Positions 32,890 to 43,950 of a stretch of 64,000 nt of DNA are shown here, one piece after another. The position numbers were made by a program, and so were the translations under genes. Source of the DNA: Prorocentrum cordatum (lineage: Eukaryota; Sar; Dinophyceae; Prorocentrales; Prorocentraceae). The notes under the pieces were generated by a model, which saw only the letters and a program-made list of their open reading frames with translations, did no database searches and had not been told where the DNA came from. The stretch covers positions 145,672 through 209,671 of the forward strand of contig CAUYUJ010008114.1 in the NCBI GenBank assembly GCA_963575745.1. The letters are read 5' to 3'. The number at the start of each line of letters is the position of its first letter. The first letter of the stretch is position 1.

Positions 32890-34010
32890 TCGTGTGGTCC
32901 TGGCACGTCTGGGAGCCCTTTTGCGAGGATGTCTCAGGCGAGCGGGTTGGGCCACCTAGCGCGCCACATCTCGGAGCCCAGCGTTGCGAAAAGGTCTCAG
33001 GCGAAACTGGCCGGGCTACCTCAATTCAGGGCATCCTTGAACCTGGCCAGACCACCTCGCGCAGCGTCTCTGAGGCTGGAGTTGCGAGGATGCCTCAGGC
33101 GAAGCGCGCCGGCCAACCTCGCGCGCGGCATCTCTGAGCCCAGAATTGCGAGGATGTCTCGGGGAAAGTTGGCCAGACTTTCGCGCGCGGCATGGAGGAA
33201 CCCAGAATTCCGAGGATGTCGGAGGCGAAAATGGTTAAACCACCCTGCGCGCGACATCTAGGAGCCCAGAGTTGCGAGGATACCTCAGGCGAAACTGGCT
33301 GGACCACCTCGCGCCTGGCATCTCGGAGACCCGAGTTGCGAGAATGTCCCAAGCGAACTGGGCCGGACCACCTCAAGTCAGGGCATATCTGAGTTTGGAG
33401 TTGCGGAAATGTTTCAAGCGAATCGGGCCGGACCAAATCAGGTCAGAGCATCTCCAATCCCAGAGCTGCGATGATGTCTCGGGCGAGAATGTCTGGACCG
33501 TTTCGTGCGCGGCATGTCTGAGTCTTAACCCAGAACTGCAAGGGTGTCTCAGGCAAAATGGGCCAGACCACCTCGCGAAAGGCATTTCTGAGCCCAGAGT
33601 TGCGAGGATATCTCAGTCGAAACGGGCTGTACCACATCAAGTCAGTGCGTATCTGAGCCCAGTGTTGCGAGGATGCTCACGCGAGCCCGGCCGCACCATC
33701 TCGCGCACGGCATCTAAGCCCAGAGTTGCGAAGATATCTCAGGCGGAACTGGCCAGATCACCTGGCGCATGGCATCTGGGAGCTCAAATTTGCGGCGGAG
33801 ATGTCTCAGGCGAAACTGACCAGGTCACCTCAGGTTCAGGCATCTCTGAGGCCAGCGTCGCGAGAATGTCCGAGGCAAAATTGTCTGGTTCACCTCGCGC
33901 GCGGCATGTCTGAGCCCAGACTTGCGAGGATGTCTAAGGCGATTTGGACTGGACCTGCTCAGGTCACGACATCTCTTAGCCAGAGTTGCAAGGATGCCTA
34001 TGGCTTCCAC
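32890..34010 (+). repeat. 68-bp satellite array, inner block, left arm B
   Basis: About 16 units with GAGTTGCGAGGATGTCTCAG cores on the plus strand, the inverted partner of 42,792-43,950. Confidence 0.92.
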
Positions 34011-34015
34011 TGTAG

Positions 34016-34698
34016 GGGCCAGCGAGCCTCGCAAAGTCACCGACCTCGGTGATCGGTGACCTGCCAGGGCCTCCAAAAAGCCTCGCGAGGTCACCGACGT
34101 CGGCGACCTCCCGGGCCCCTCAACGGGCCTCGCGAGGTCACCGACCTCGGTGACTTGCTGGCGCCTCCAGCGAGCCACGCAAGGTCACTGGCCTGTGTTC
34201 GATATACGGTCACATGCCGGGGGGTCCAAAGAGCCTTGCAAGGTCTCAGTGACATGCCGGGGCCTTCAACGGGCCCCATGAGGACACCCACCTCGGAGAC
34301 CTTCGGGCTTTCAGCGGGCTTCGCAAGGCCACCGGCCTGGGTTTGAGACTAAGTGACCTGCCAGGGGCTCCAAAGAGCCTCGCAAAATCACCGACCTCGG
34401 TGACCTCCCGGGGCCCTCAACGGGCCTCGCGAGGTCACCGACCTCGGTGACCTGCCCGGGCCTCCAGCGGGCCACGCAAGGTCACCAGCCCGTGTTTGAC
34501 ATGCGGTGGCCTGCCAGGAGTTCCAACGAGCCTCGCAGGGTCACGGACCTCGGTGACCTTCCGTGGCACTCAACGAGCCTCGGGCCTCCAACGGGCCTCG
34601 CAAGGTCACCGTCCTGTATTCGACATTCGGTGGCCCGCCCAGGCCTCCAAAAGGCCTCGCGAGGTCACCAACCTCGGTGACCTGCCGGGGCCTCGGCA
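34016..34698. repeat. 47-bp satellite array, left arm B
   Basis: GGTCACCGACCTCGGTGACC and CCTCGCGAGG units, the inverted partner of 42,039-42,785; no poly-T insertion. Confidence 0.92.
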
Positions 34699-35640
34699 TC
34701 GTCGTCATCGTCGTCGTCGCCGTCGTCGTCGTCGTCGCCCCCGTCGTCGTCGTCGTCGCCGCCGTCGCCGTACTATAGAACCATTCTCGCGCGCTGGACA
34801 CTGGACACCGGATACCAGACACCGGACACATGACACCCGACACCGGGCCTTGGACACCGGGCACCGGGCATCGGGCACCGGACCCTGGACAACGGACACC
34901 AGACACTGGACACCGGGCACCGGACACATGACATTGGACACCGGACACCGGACACCGGACTCTGGACACCGGCCCCGGACGTCGATGATGATGTTTATGT
35001 TGGTGTTGATGGCGACTACGGTAATGAGTGCGATGGATGCAGACGACGACGACGACGACGGTGATGATGATTACGGTGATGACGAAGCTGTCAATGAAGT
35101 TGACCATGCCATGATGATGATGAGGACGATGATGATGACGACGATGATGATGATGACGATAAGGATGTCGGTGGTGATGATGGTGATGATGGTGATGATG
35201 ATGGTGGTGGTGGTAGTAGTGATGATGGTGATGGTAGTGATGATGGTTATGATGGTGATGATGACGATGGTGATGACGGTGATGATGGTGATGGTGATGA
35301 TGGTGATGATAATGACGATGACCATGCTGGTGATGATTATGATGATGTTGATGCCGCTGCTGACGATCATAGCGAGTATTACGCTCTGATGACTGTGAAG
35401 GTGGGGGAGGAGGAGGAGGAAGAGGGAGGAGGAGGAGACGAGGAGAAGGAGGCGGAGGAGGAGGAGGACGGGTCGTCGTCGCGGTCTTCGTCGTCGTCGT
35501 CGCCTTCATCGTCGTCGTCGTCGTCGTCGTCCCCTTCATCGTCGTCGATTTCGTCGTCGTCGTCCTCGCCCTCGTCGTTTTCGTCTCCCTCGTCGCCCTT
35601 GCAGAGGTCCAGCAAGACAGATTGAACACTATTTAAATGT
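34699..35640. repeat. Triplet and heptamer repeats, left arm B
   Basis: (CGT)n at 34,700-34,770, heptamer CCGGACA block at 34,795-34,978, GAT/GGT tract at 34,985-35,370, purine tract at 35,400-35,470, and (CGT)n at 35,472-35,600. Inverted partner of 41,384-42,030. Confidence 0.88.
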
Positions 35641-35929
35641 CCCGCCCAGACCGACCCGCCCGCCCGTTAGGGTCCGCCCGCCGGACCCGATCCGCCCGTT
35701 AGGACACGCGCGTGCCAACTCGATGATGTTTCCTACTTTAATGTCCCGCCCGCCCGACCCGACCCGCCCGTTACGGTCCACCCGCCGGTCCGGCACGCCC
35801 GTTGGGGCCCGCTCCTCTTGCTCCTCATCCTCCTGATCATCTTCCACTCTTCCTCCTCCTCCTCCTCCTTCTCCCCGTCCACCTCCTCCTCATCCTCCTT
35901 CCCCTCCTCCTCATCCTCTCCATTCCCCC

Positions 35930-35975
<46 letters not shown>

Positions 35976-36479
35976 AATCCTCATTCTGCTGCTGTTCCTC
36001 CTCCCCATATTCCTCCTCTTTCTCTACCTCCCCCTCTTTTTCATCATCGCCATCATCATCATCATCATCCTCCTGCTGCTCCTTACTTCTCCTCCTCATC
36101 CTCATTCTCCTCATCCTGCTGCTGCTGCATCCTTGTCCTGCTGCTTGTCCTCCTGCTCATCATCGTCATTGTAATCATATAGTTCTTCCTCATCATCCTC
36201 ATCATCCTCCTCAATATCCTCCTCCTTCTCCGTCTCCTCATCCTCCTCATCATCTTCAGCCTCATTCTCTTGATTCCCCTCCTTATCCACCCCTTCCTTA
36301 TCCTCCCCCCCATCCTCCTCATCCTCCTCAACCCCCTCCTCCACCTCAACATCCGCCTCCTCGTCCTCCTGCTGCTTATCCTCATCCTCATTATGATTTT
36401 TGGTACCCTCCTCCTCCTCATCACCATCATCATCCTCATCCTCCTGCTGCTGCTGCTCCTCCCCCGCCTCATGCTCTGC
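35641..36479. repeat. GC-rich short repeat plus TCC/TCA tract, left arm B
   Basis: Matches 230-1,095 of copy A. The (CAT)n run is about half the length it has in A. Confidence 0.9.
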
Positions 36480-37265
36480 AACTGACGCCAGACACCGGAC
36501 ACCGGACACCAGGCGCCCGGACAGGGGCACCGAACACGAGACTCCGGACACAGGACAACGGACACCATACACCAGACACCGGACACCGGACGCCAGATGC
36601 CAGACGCCGGACGCTGGACGCCGGTCGCCGGACATTGGAAACAGGACACCGGACACCGGACGCCGGACGCCAGACGCCGGACGCCGGACGCTGGACGCCG
36701 GACACCGCAAGGATCGTGCATGCCTTCGTTGTCTCAGTCGTCGTCGCCCTCGTCGTCGTCGTCGTCGTCGGCGTCGTCGCCCTCGTCGTCGTCGTCGTCT
36801 TCATCGTCGTCTTTATCGTCTTTGTCGTCGTCGTCGCCCTCGTCGTCGTCGTCGCCCTCGTCGCCGTCGTCGCCCTGGTCGTCGTCGTCGTCATCGTCGT
36901 TGTCGTCTTCGTCGACGCAGTAGTAGTCGTCTTCGTCGTCGTCGCCGTCGTCTTCGTCATCGTCGTCGTTGTTGTCGCCTTCGTCGTCGTCGTCTTCGTC
37001 GTCTTCTCCATCGAAGCAGTCGTCGTCGTCGCCCCCGTCGTCGTCGTCGTCGTGTTTATCGTCGTCGTCGTCGTCGCCCTCGTCGTCGTAATCGTAGTCG
37101 TCGTCGCTGCCGTCGTCGTCGTCGCCCTCGTCGTCGTCGTCGTCGCCGTCGTCGTCTTTATCGTCGTCGTCATCGTCTTCGTCGTCGTCGCGGCTGTCGT
37201 CGTCGTCGTCGTCCTCGTCGCCGCCATCGACCTCGACATCGTCATCGTTGTCGTCGCCTTCGCTC
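36480..37265. repeat. Heptamer block (36,480-36,715) and (GTC)n tract, left arm B
   Basis: Matches 1,105-1,895 of copy A. Confidence 0.9.
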
Positions 37266-37267
37266 TC

Positions 37268-37850
37268 CGGGGACCCCCACCCATAGGAGAAGTCCAGCTG
37301 GACTTGTCCTGTGGGTGGGGAGTGTGGCTCTCCGGGGACCCCCACCCATAGGAGAAGCCCAGCTGGACTTGTCCTATGGGTGGAGTGCTTGGCTCTCTGG
37401 CGACCCCCACCCATAGGAGAAGTCCAGCTGGACTTGTCCTATGAGTGGGGTGCTTGGCTCTCCGGGGACCCCCACCCATAGGAGAAGTCCAGCTGGACTT
37501 GTCCTATGGGTGGGGTGCTTGGCTCTCCGGCGAGCCCCACCCATAGGGGAAGTCCAGCTGGACTTGTCCTATGGGTGGGGCGCTTGGCTCTCCAGCGACC
37601 CCCGCCCATAGGAGAAGTCCAGCTGGACTTGTCCTATGGGTGGTTTGCTTGGCTCTCCGGCGACCCCCCACCCATAGGAGAAGTCCAGCTGGACTTGTCC
37701 TATGTGTGGGGTGCTGGGCTTCCGGCGACCCCCACCTGAGCCCATTCCCCCACCGACTTTGCCCATGGGTGGGGATGTTGGCTCTCCGGGCGACCCCCCA
37801 CCCCCACCCCATTAGGAAGAAGTCCAGCTGGACTTGTTCCTATGGGTTGG
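37268..37850. repeat. 65-bp satellite, left side of centre B
   Basis: Units with GGAGAAGTCCAGCTGGACTT then GTCC, as in 1,905-2,412. The units nearest the centre (37,700-37,850) are irregular. Confidence 0.92.
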
Positions 37851-38166
37851 GTTGGATTCGCTCAACGCGAAAAAGCAAACGAAATTTCTCCATGGGGGGG
37901 GGGGGTCCCCAGACCCCCCCCCCCACATAGGAGAAGTCCAGCTAGATTCCCTATGGGGGGGGGGGTCTGGGGACCCCCCCCCCCATAGGGATCGCCCTAA
38001 CACAAGGAATCAATATGTGAGGGTGGCGTTCCCCTATGGGGGGGTGGGTCCCCAGACCCCCCCCCCATAGGACAAGTCCAGCTGGATTCTCCTATGGGGG
38101 GGGGGGGTCGGGGGACCCCCCCCCCCCATAGGAGAAATTTCGCTTGCTTTTAGCGCTGAGCGAAAA
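37851..38166. repeat. Centre of palindrome B
   Basis: Poly-G/poly-C stems around a loop at about 37,987-38,034 (GGGATCGCCCTAACACAAGG onward). The loop and the phrase at 38,131-38,166 are the reverse complement of the corresponding left-side sequence in copy A. Confidence 0.85.
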
Positions 38167-39368
38167 GCACCCAACCCATAGGACAAGTCCAGCTGGACTT
38201 CTCCTATGGGTGGGGGTGGGGGTCGCCGGAGAGCCAAGCACCCCACCCATAGGACAAGTCCAGCTGGACTTCTCCTATGGGTGGGGGTCGCCGGAGAGCC
38301 AAGTACCCCTCATATAGGACAAGTCCAGCTGGACTTCTCCTATGGGTGGGGGTTGCCGGAGAGCCAAGCAAACCACCCATAGGACAAGTCCAGCTGGACT
38401 TCTCCTATGGGCGGGGGTCGCCGGAGAGCCAATAGGACAAGTCCAGCTGGACTTCTCCTATGGGCGGGGGGGCCTGGAGAGCCAAGCGCCCCACCCATAG
38501 GACAAGTCCAGCTGGACTTGTCCTATGGGTGGGGGTCGCCGGAGAGCCAAGCACCCCACCCGTAGGGCAAGTCCAGCTGGACTTCTCCTATGGGTGGGGC
38601 CCCGGAGAGCCAAGCACCCCAACCATAGGACAAGTCCAGCTGGACTTGTCCTATGGGCGGGGGTCGCCGGAGAGCCAAGCACCCCACCCATAGGACAAGT
38701 CCAGCTGGACTTCTCCTATGGGTGGGGCTCGCCGGAGAGCCAAGCACCCCACCCATAGGACAAGTCCAGCTGGACTTCCCCGGAGAGCCCAGCTGGACTT
38801 CTCCTATGGGTGGGGGTCGCGGGAGAGCCAATACGGCAAGTCCAGCTGGACTTCTCCTATGGGTGGGGGTTGCCGGAGAGCCAAGCACCCCACCCATAGG
38901 ACAAGTCCAGCTGGACTTCTCCTATGGGTGGGGGTCCCCGGAGAGCCGAGCACCCCACCCCAGTCCAGCTGGACTTCTCCTATGGGTGGGGGTCGCGGGA
39001 GAGCCAATACGACAAGTCCAGCTGGACTTCTCCTATGGGTGGGGGTCGCCGGAGAGCCAAGCACCCCACCCATAGGACAAGTCCAGGTGGACTTCTCCTA
39101 TGGGTGCGGGTCGCCGGAAAGCCAAGCACCCCACCCATAGGACAAGTCCAGCTGGACTTCTCCTATGGGTGGGGGTCCCTGGAGAGCCGAGCACCCCACC
39201 CATAGGACAAGTCCAGCTGGACTTCTCCTATGGGTGGGGGTCGCCGGAGAGCCAATAGGACAAGTCCAGCTGGACTTCTCCTATGGGTGGGGGTCGCTGG
39301 AGAGCCAAGCACACCACCCAAAGGACAAGTCCAGCTGGACTTCTCCTATGGGTGGGGGTCGCCGGAGA
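38167..39368. repeat. 65-bp satellite, right side of centre B (about 19 units)
   Basis: Units with GGACAAGTCCAGCTGGACTT then CTCC. A few units (near 38,500 and 38,630) have CTTGTCC instead, making the palindrome perfect. Confidence 0.92.
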
Positions 39369-40087
39369 GAGAAGGCGACGACGACGACGACGACGTCGAG
39401 GACGATGGCGGCGACGACGACGACGACGATGATGACAGCGGCGACGACACAACAACAGCGGCGACGACAACGTCGCCGACGACGACGACGACGACGAAGA
39501 CGGCGACGACGAGGACGACGACGACGACGGCTTTGAAAGCGACGACGATGACGAGGACGACGACGACAAGGACGACGAAGATTACAACGACGACGACGAC
39601 GAAGGCGACGAGAACGACGACGACGACGACGATGACGACGACGACGACGACGACGGCAGCGGCGGCGGCGACGACGACGACTACGACTACGACGACGACG
39701 CCGACGACGACGACAACGCTGAGGGCGACGATGACGACTACGACGACGACGACGCCGCCGACGACGACGACCATGGCGACAACGACGACGAGGGCGACGA
39801 GGGCGACGACGACGACGGCTTCAAAAGCGACGACGACGAAGACGACGAAGTCGACGACAACGACGTCGACGAAGACGACGCCGACGACGACGAAGAACAC
39901 TACTACTACGTCGACGAAGACGACGACGTCTACGATGACTACGCTGACGACGAGGGCGAGAAAGACGACGATGACGACGACGACGAGGGCGACGACGACG
40001 ACGAAAGCGACGGCGACGACTCGACGACGACGACGATGACTACGCTGACGACGAGGGCGACGGCGAGGGCGACGAGGACGACAAAGA

Positions 40088-40118
<31 letters not shown>

Positions 40119-40225
40119 AAAGACGACAACGACGACGCGACGAGGCGACGTCGCTGACGACGACGACGACGAAGACGACGATGGAGACGACGACTGCGAC
40201 GACGAAAGTATGGACGATTCTTGCG
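39369..40225. repeat. (GAC)n tract, right arm B
   Basis: Matches 3,680-4,545 with a few triplet-length differences. Confidence 0.92.
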
Positions 40226-40235
40226 GTGCCCGGTG

Positions 40236-41350
40236 ACACGTGTCCAGTGCCGGTGTCCGGTGTCCGGTGTCCGGCGTCTGGCGTCCAACATCCGGCGTCC
40301 GGTGTCCGATTTCCGGTGTCCGGTGTCTGGTGTCCGGTGTCTGGCCTCCGGCGTCTGGAGTCTGAAGTCTGGCATTTGGCGTCCGGTGTCTGGTGTCTGC
40401 GGGTGTCCGTTGTCCGGAGTCCGGTGTCCCGAGTCCGGAGTCCGGTCCCGTGTCCGGTGTCCAGTGTCTGGCTTCAGTTGCAGAGCATGAGGCCGGGGAG
40501 GAGGAGCAGCAGCAGCAGAAGGATGAGGATGATGATGGTGATGAGGAGGAGGAGGAGGAGGAGGAGGAGGATAACGGATAACAGTAATCAGAATGAGGAT
40601 GAGGATAAGCAGCAGGAGGATGAGGGGGAGGAGGAGGCTGAGGTGGAGGAGGGGGTTGAGGAGGATGAGGAGGACGGGGGGAGGATGTGGAAGGGGTGGA
40701 TAAGGAGGGGAATCAGGAGAATGAAGATGAAGATAATGAGGAGGATGAGAAGACGGAGAAGGATGAGGATGTTGAGGAGGATGATAAGGATGATGAGGGG
40801 GAGCTATATGATTATAATGACGATGATGAGCAGGAGGAGGACAAGCAGCAGGACGAGGATGCAGCAGCAGCAGGATGGCAGCATAAGGAGTATGAGGAGG
40901 GGGATCAGGATGAGGAGGGGAAGGAGCAGCAGGAGGATGATAATGATGGCGATGATGAAGAGAAGGGGGAGGTAGAGGATGTGGAGGATGATGAGGATGG
41001 GGAGGAGGAAGAACAGCAGCATAATGAGGACTATGATGATGAGGATGAGGGGGAATGAAGAGGATGAGGAGGGGGAGGAGGAGGAGGAGGAGGAGGTGGA
41101 TGGGGAGAAGGAGGAGGAGGGGGAGGAGGAGGAGTGGGGGGATGATCAGGAGGATGAGGAGCAGCAGGAGCGGGCCCCAACGGGCGCGTCGGGTCGGGCG
41201 GGCGGACCCTAACGGGCGGGTCGGGTCGGGCGGGCGGGACATTAAAGTAGGAAACATCATCGAGTTGGCACGCGCGTGCCCTAACGGGCGGGTCGGGTCC
41301 GGCGGGCGGACCCTAACGGGCGGGCGGGGCGGGTCGGTCGGGGCGAGACA
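40236..41350. repeat. Heptamer block, purine tract and GC-rich short repeat, right arm B
   Basis: (TGTCCGG)n at 40,236-40,485, GGA/GAT at 40,490-41,165, CGGGCGGGTC at 41,170-41,350. Matches 4,553-5,670. Confidence 0.9.
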
Positions 41351-41383
41351 TTAAAATAGTGTTCAATATGTCTTGCTGGACCT

Positions 41384-41925
41384 CCGCGAGGGCGACGAGG
41401 GAGACGAAAACGACGAAGGCGTCGGCGACGACGACGACGACGATGAAGGCGACGACGACGACGACGATGAAGGCGACGACGACGACGATGAAGGCGACGA
41501 CGACGACGAAGACCGCGACGACGACCCGTCCTCCTCCTCCCTCTTCTTCCTCCTCCTCCTCCACTTTATCAGTCAGCAAAAGCATAATATTCGCTATGAT
41601 CATCAGCAGCGACATCACAATCATCGTAACAATCAACATCGTCATCGTCATCATCGTCATTACCATCACCATCATGGTCAACTTCATTGTCAACTTCGTC
41701 ACCATCATAATCATATCACCGTCGCCGTCTGCATCGTCACGACCAACGTCACTATCAACATCGCAATCATCACCGTAGTCGTCATCGACGCCAACATAAA
41801 CATCACCATCAATGTCCGGGTCCGGTGTCCGGTGTCCGGTGCCCGCTGCTTGGTGTCCAGTGCCCGGTGTCCGGTGTCCAGTGTTCGATGTCCGGTGTCC
41901 AGCGCGCGAGAACCGTTCTATAGTG

Positions 41926-41991
<66 letters not shown>

Positions 41992-42030
41992 CCATGACGA
42001 CGACGACGGCCATGACGACGATGACGACGA
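41384..42030. repeat. Triplet and heptamer repeats, right arm B
   Basis: Matches 5,700-6,346 of copy A in order and content. Confidence 0.88.
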
Positions 42031-42038
42031 TGCCCGTT

Positions 42039-42785
42039 TGAGGCCCCGGCAGCCGTTGTTGACCTCGCGAGGCCCTCTGGAGGCCTGGGCAGGTCACCGA
42101 ATGTCGAACACAGGACGGTGACCTTGCGAGGCCCGTTGGAGGCCCAGGCAGGTCACCGAGGTCGGTGACCTCGCGAGGCCCGTTGATGGCCCCAGCAAGT
42201 CACCGAGGTCGGTGGCCTTGCGAGGCCCGTTGAAGGCCCTGGCAGGTCACCGAGGTCGGTGACCTTGCGAGGCTCGTTGGACCCCCGGCAGGCCACCGCA
42301 TATCGAACACAAGCCGGTGACCCTGCGAGGTTCGCTGGAGGCCCTGGCAGGTCACCGAGGTCGGTGACCTCGCGAGGCCCGTTGAAGGCCCCGGCAGGGT
42401 ACCGAGGTCGGTGACTTTGCGAGGCTCTTTGGAGCTTCCGGCAGATCACCGAGTCTTAAACCCAGGCTGGTGACCTTGCGAAGCCCGCTGGAGGCCCGGG
42501 AAGGTCACCGAGGTGGGTGACCTAAAGGGGCCCTTTGAAGGCCCCGCATGTCACCGAGACCTTGCGAGGTTCTTTGGACCCCCTGGCAGGCCACCGTATA
42601 TCGAACACAGGCCGGTGACCTTGCATGGCCCGCTGGAGGCCCCAGCAGGTCACCGAGGTCGGTGACCTCGCGAGGCCCGTTGATGGCCGCGGCAGGTCCC
42701 CGACGTCGGTGACCTCACGAGGCCTCTTGGAGGCTCTGGCAGGTCACCGATCACCGAGGTCGCTGACCTTGCGAGGCCCGCTGGC
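42039..42785. repeat. 47-bp satellite array, right arm B
   Basis: Matches 6,352-7,238 without the poly-T insertion. Confidence 0.92.
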
Positions 42786-42791
42786 CCCTAC

Positions 42792-43950
42792 AGTGGAAGC
42801 CAGAGGCATCCTCGCAACTCTGGGCTCAGAGATGCCGTGACCTGAGCAGGTCCAGCCCAAATCGCCTGAGACATCCTCGCAACTCTGGGCTCAGACATGC
42901 CGCGCGCGAGGTGATCCAGCCAATTTTGCCTCACACATTCTCGCCACTCTGGCCTCAGAGATGCCTGAACCTGAGGTGGCCTGGCCCGTTTCGCCTGAGA
43001 CATCTTCCAACTCTGAGCTCCGATATGCTATGCGCCAGGTAGTCTTGCCAACTCCGCCCGAGATGGTGCGGCCGGGCTCGCCTGAGCATCCTCGCAACAC
43101 TGGGCTCAGGCACGCCCTGGCTTGATGTGGTATGGCCCATTTCGCCTGAGATGTCCTCGCAACTCTGGGCTCAGATATGCCGCGCGCGAGGTGGTCTGGC
43201 CCATTTCGCCTGAGACACCCCTGCAATTCTGGGCTCAGACTCAGACACGCCGCGCACAAAGCGGACCGGCCATTCTCGCCCGAGACATCGTCGCGGCTCT
43301 GGGATTGGAGATGCTCTGACATGAATTGGTCCGGCCCGATTCGCTTGAAACATCCTCGCAACTCCAATCTCAGATATGCCCTGACCTGAGGTGGTCCGGC
43401 CCAGCTCGCCTGGGACATTCTCGCAACTCTGGTCTTCGAGATGCCAGGAGCGAGGTGGTCCAGCCAGTTTCGCCTGAGGTATCCTCGCAACTCTTGGTTC
43501 CCAAGTGTCGCGGGCGCGGTGGTTTTGCCATTTTCGCCTGCGAGATCCTCGCAACTCTGGGCTCCACCATGCCGCGCGCGATGTGGTCTGGCCAACTTTG
43601 CCTGAGACATCCTCGCAACTCTGGGCTGATATATGCTCTGACCTGAGGTGGTATGGCCCGTTCCGCCCGAGACATTTTCGCAACTCCGGGCTCAGACGTG
43701 CCGCGCGCGAGGTTGGCTGACGCGCTTCGCCAGAGACTTCCTCGCAACACCAGGCTCAGATGCTGCTCGCGAGGTGGTCTGGCCAGATTCTCTTGTGGCA
43801 TCATTGCATTTCCAGGCTCAGAGATGCCCTGACTTTAGGTAGCCTGGCCTGTTTCTCCTGAGACATCCTCGCTACTTTGGGCTCTGAGATGTGGCCCGCT
43901 AGGTGACCCAGCCTGCTCGCCTGAGACGTCCTCGCAACTGGGTTCCCAGA
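42792..43950 (-). repeat. 68-bp satellite array, inner block, right arm B
   Basis: Matches 7,245-8,400. Confidence 0.92.
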
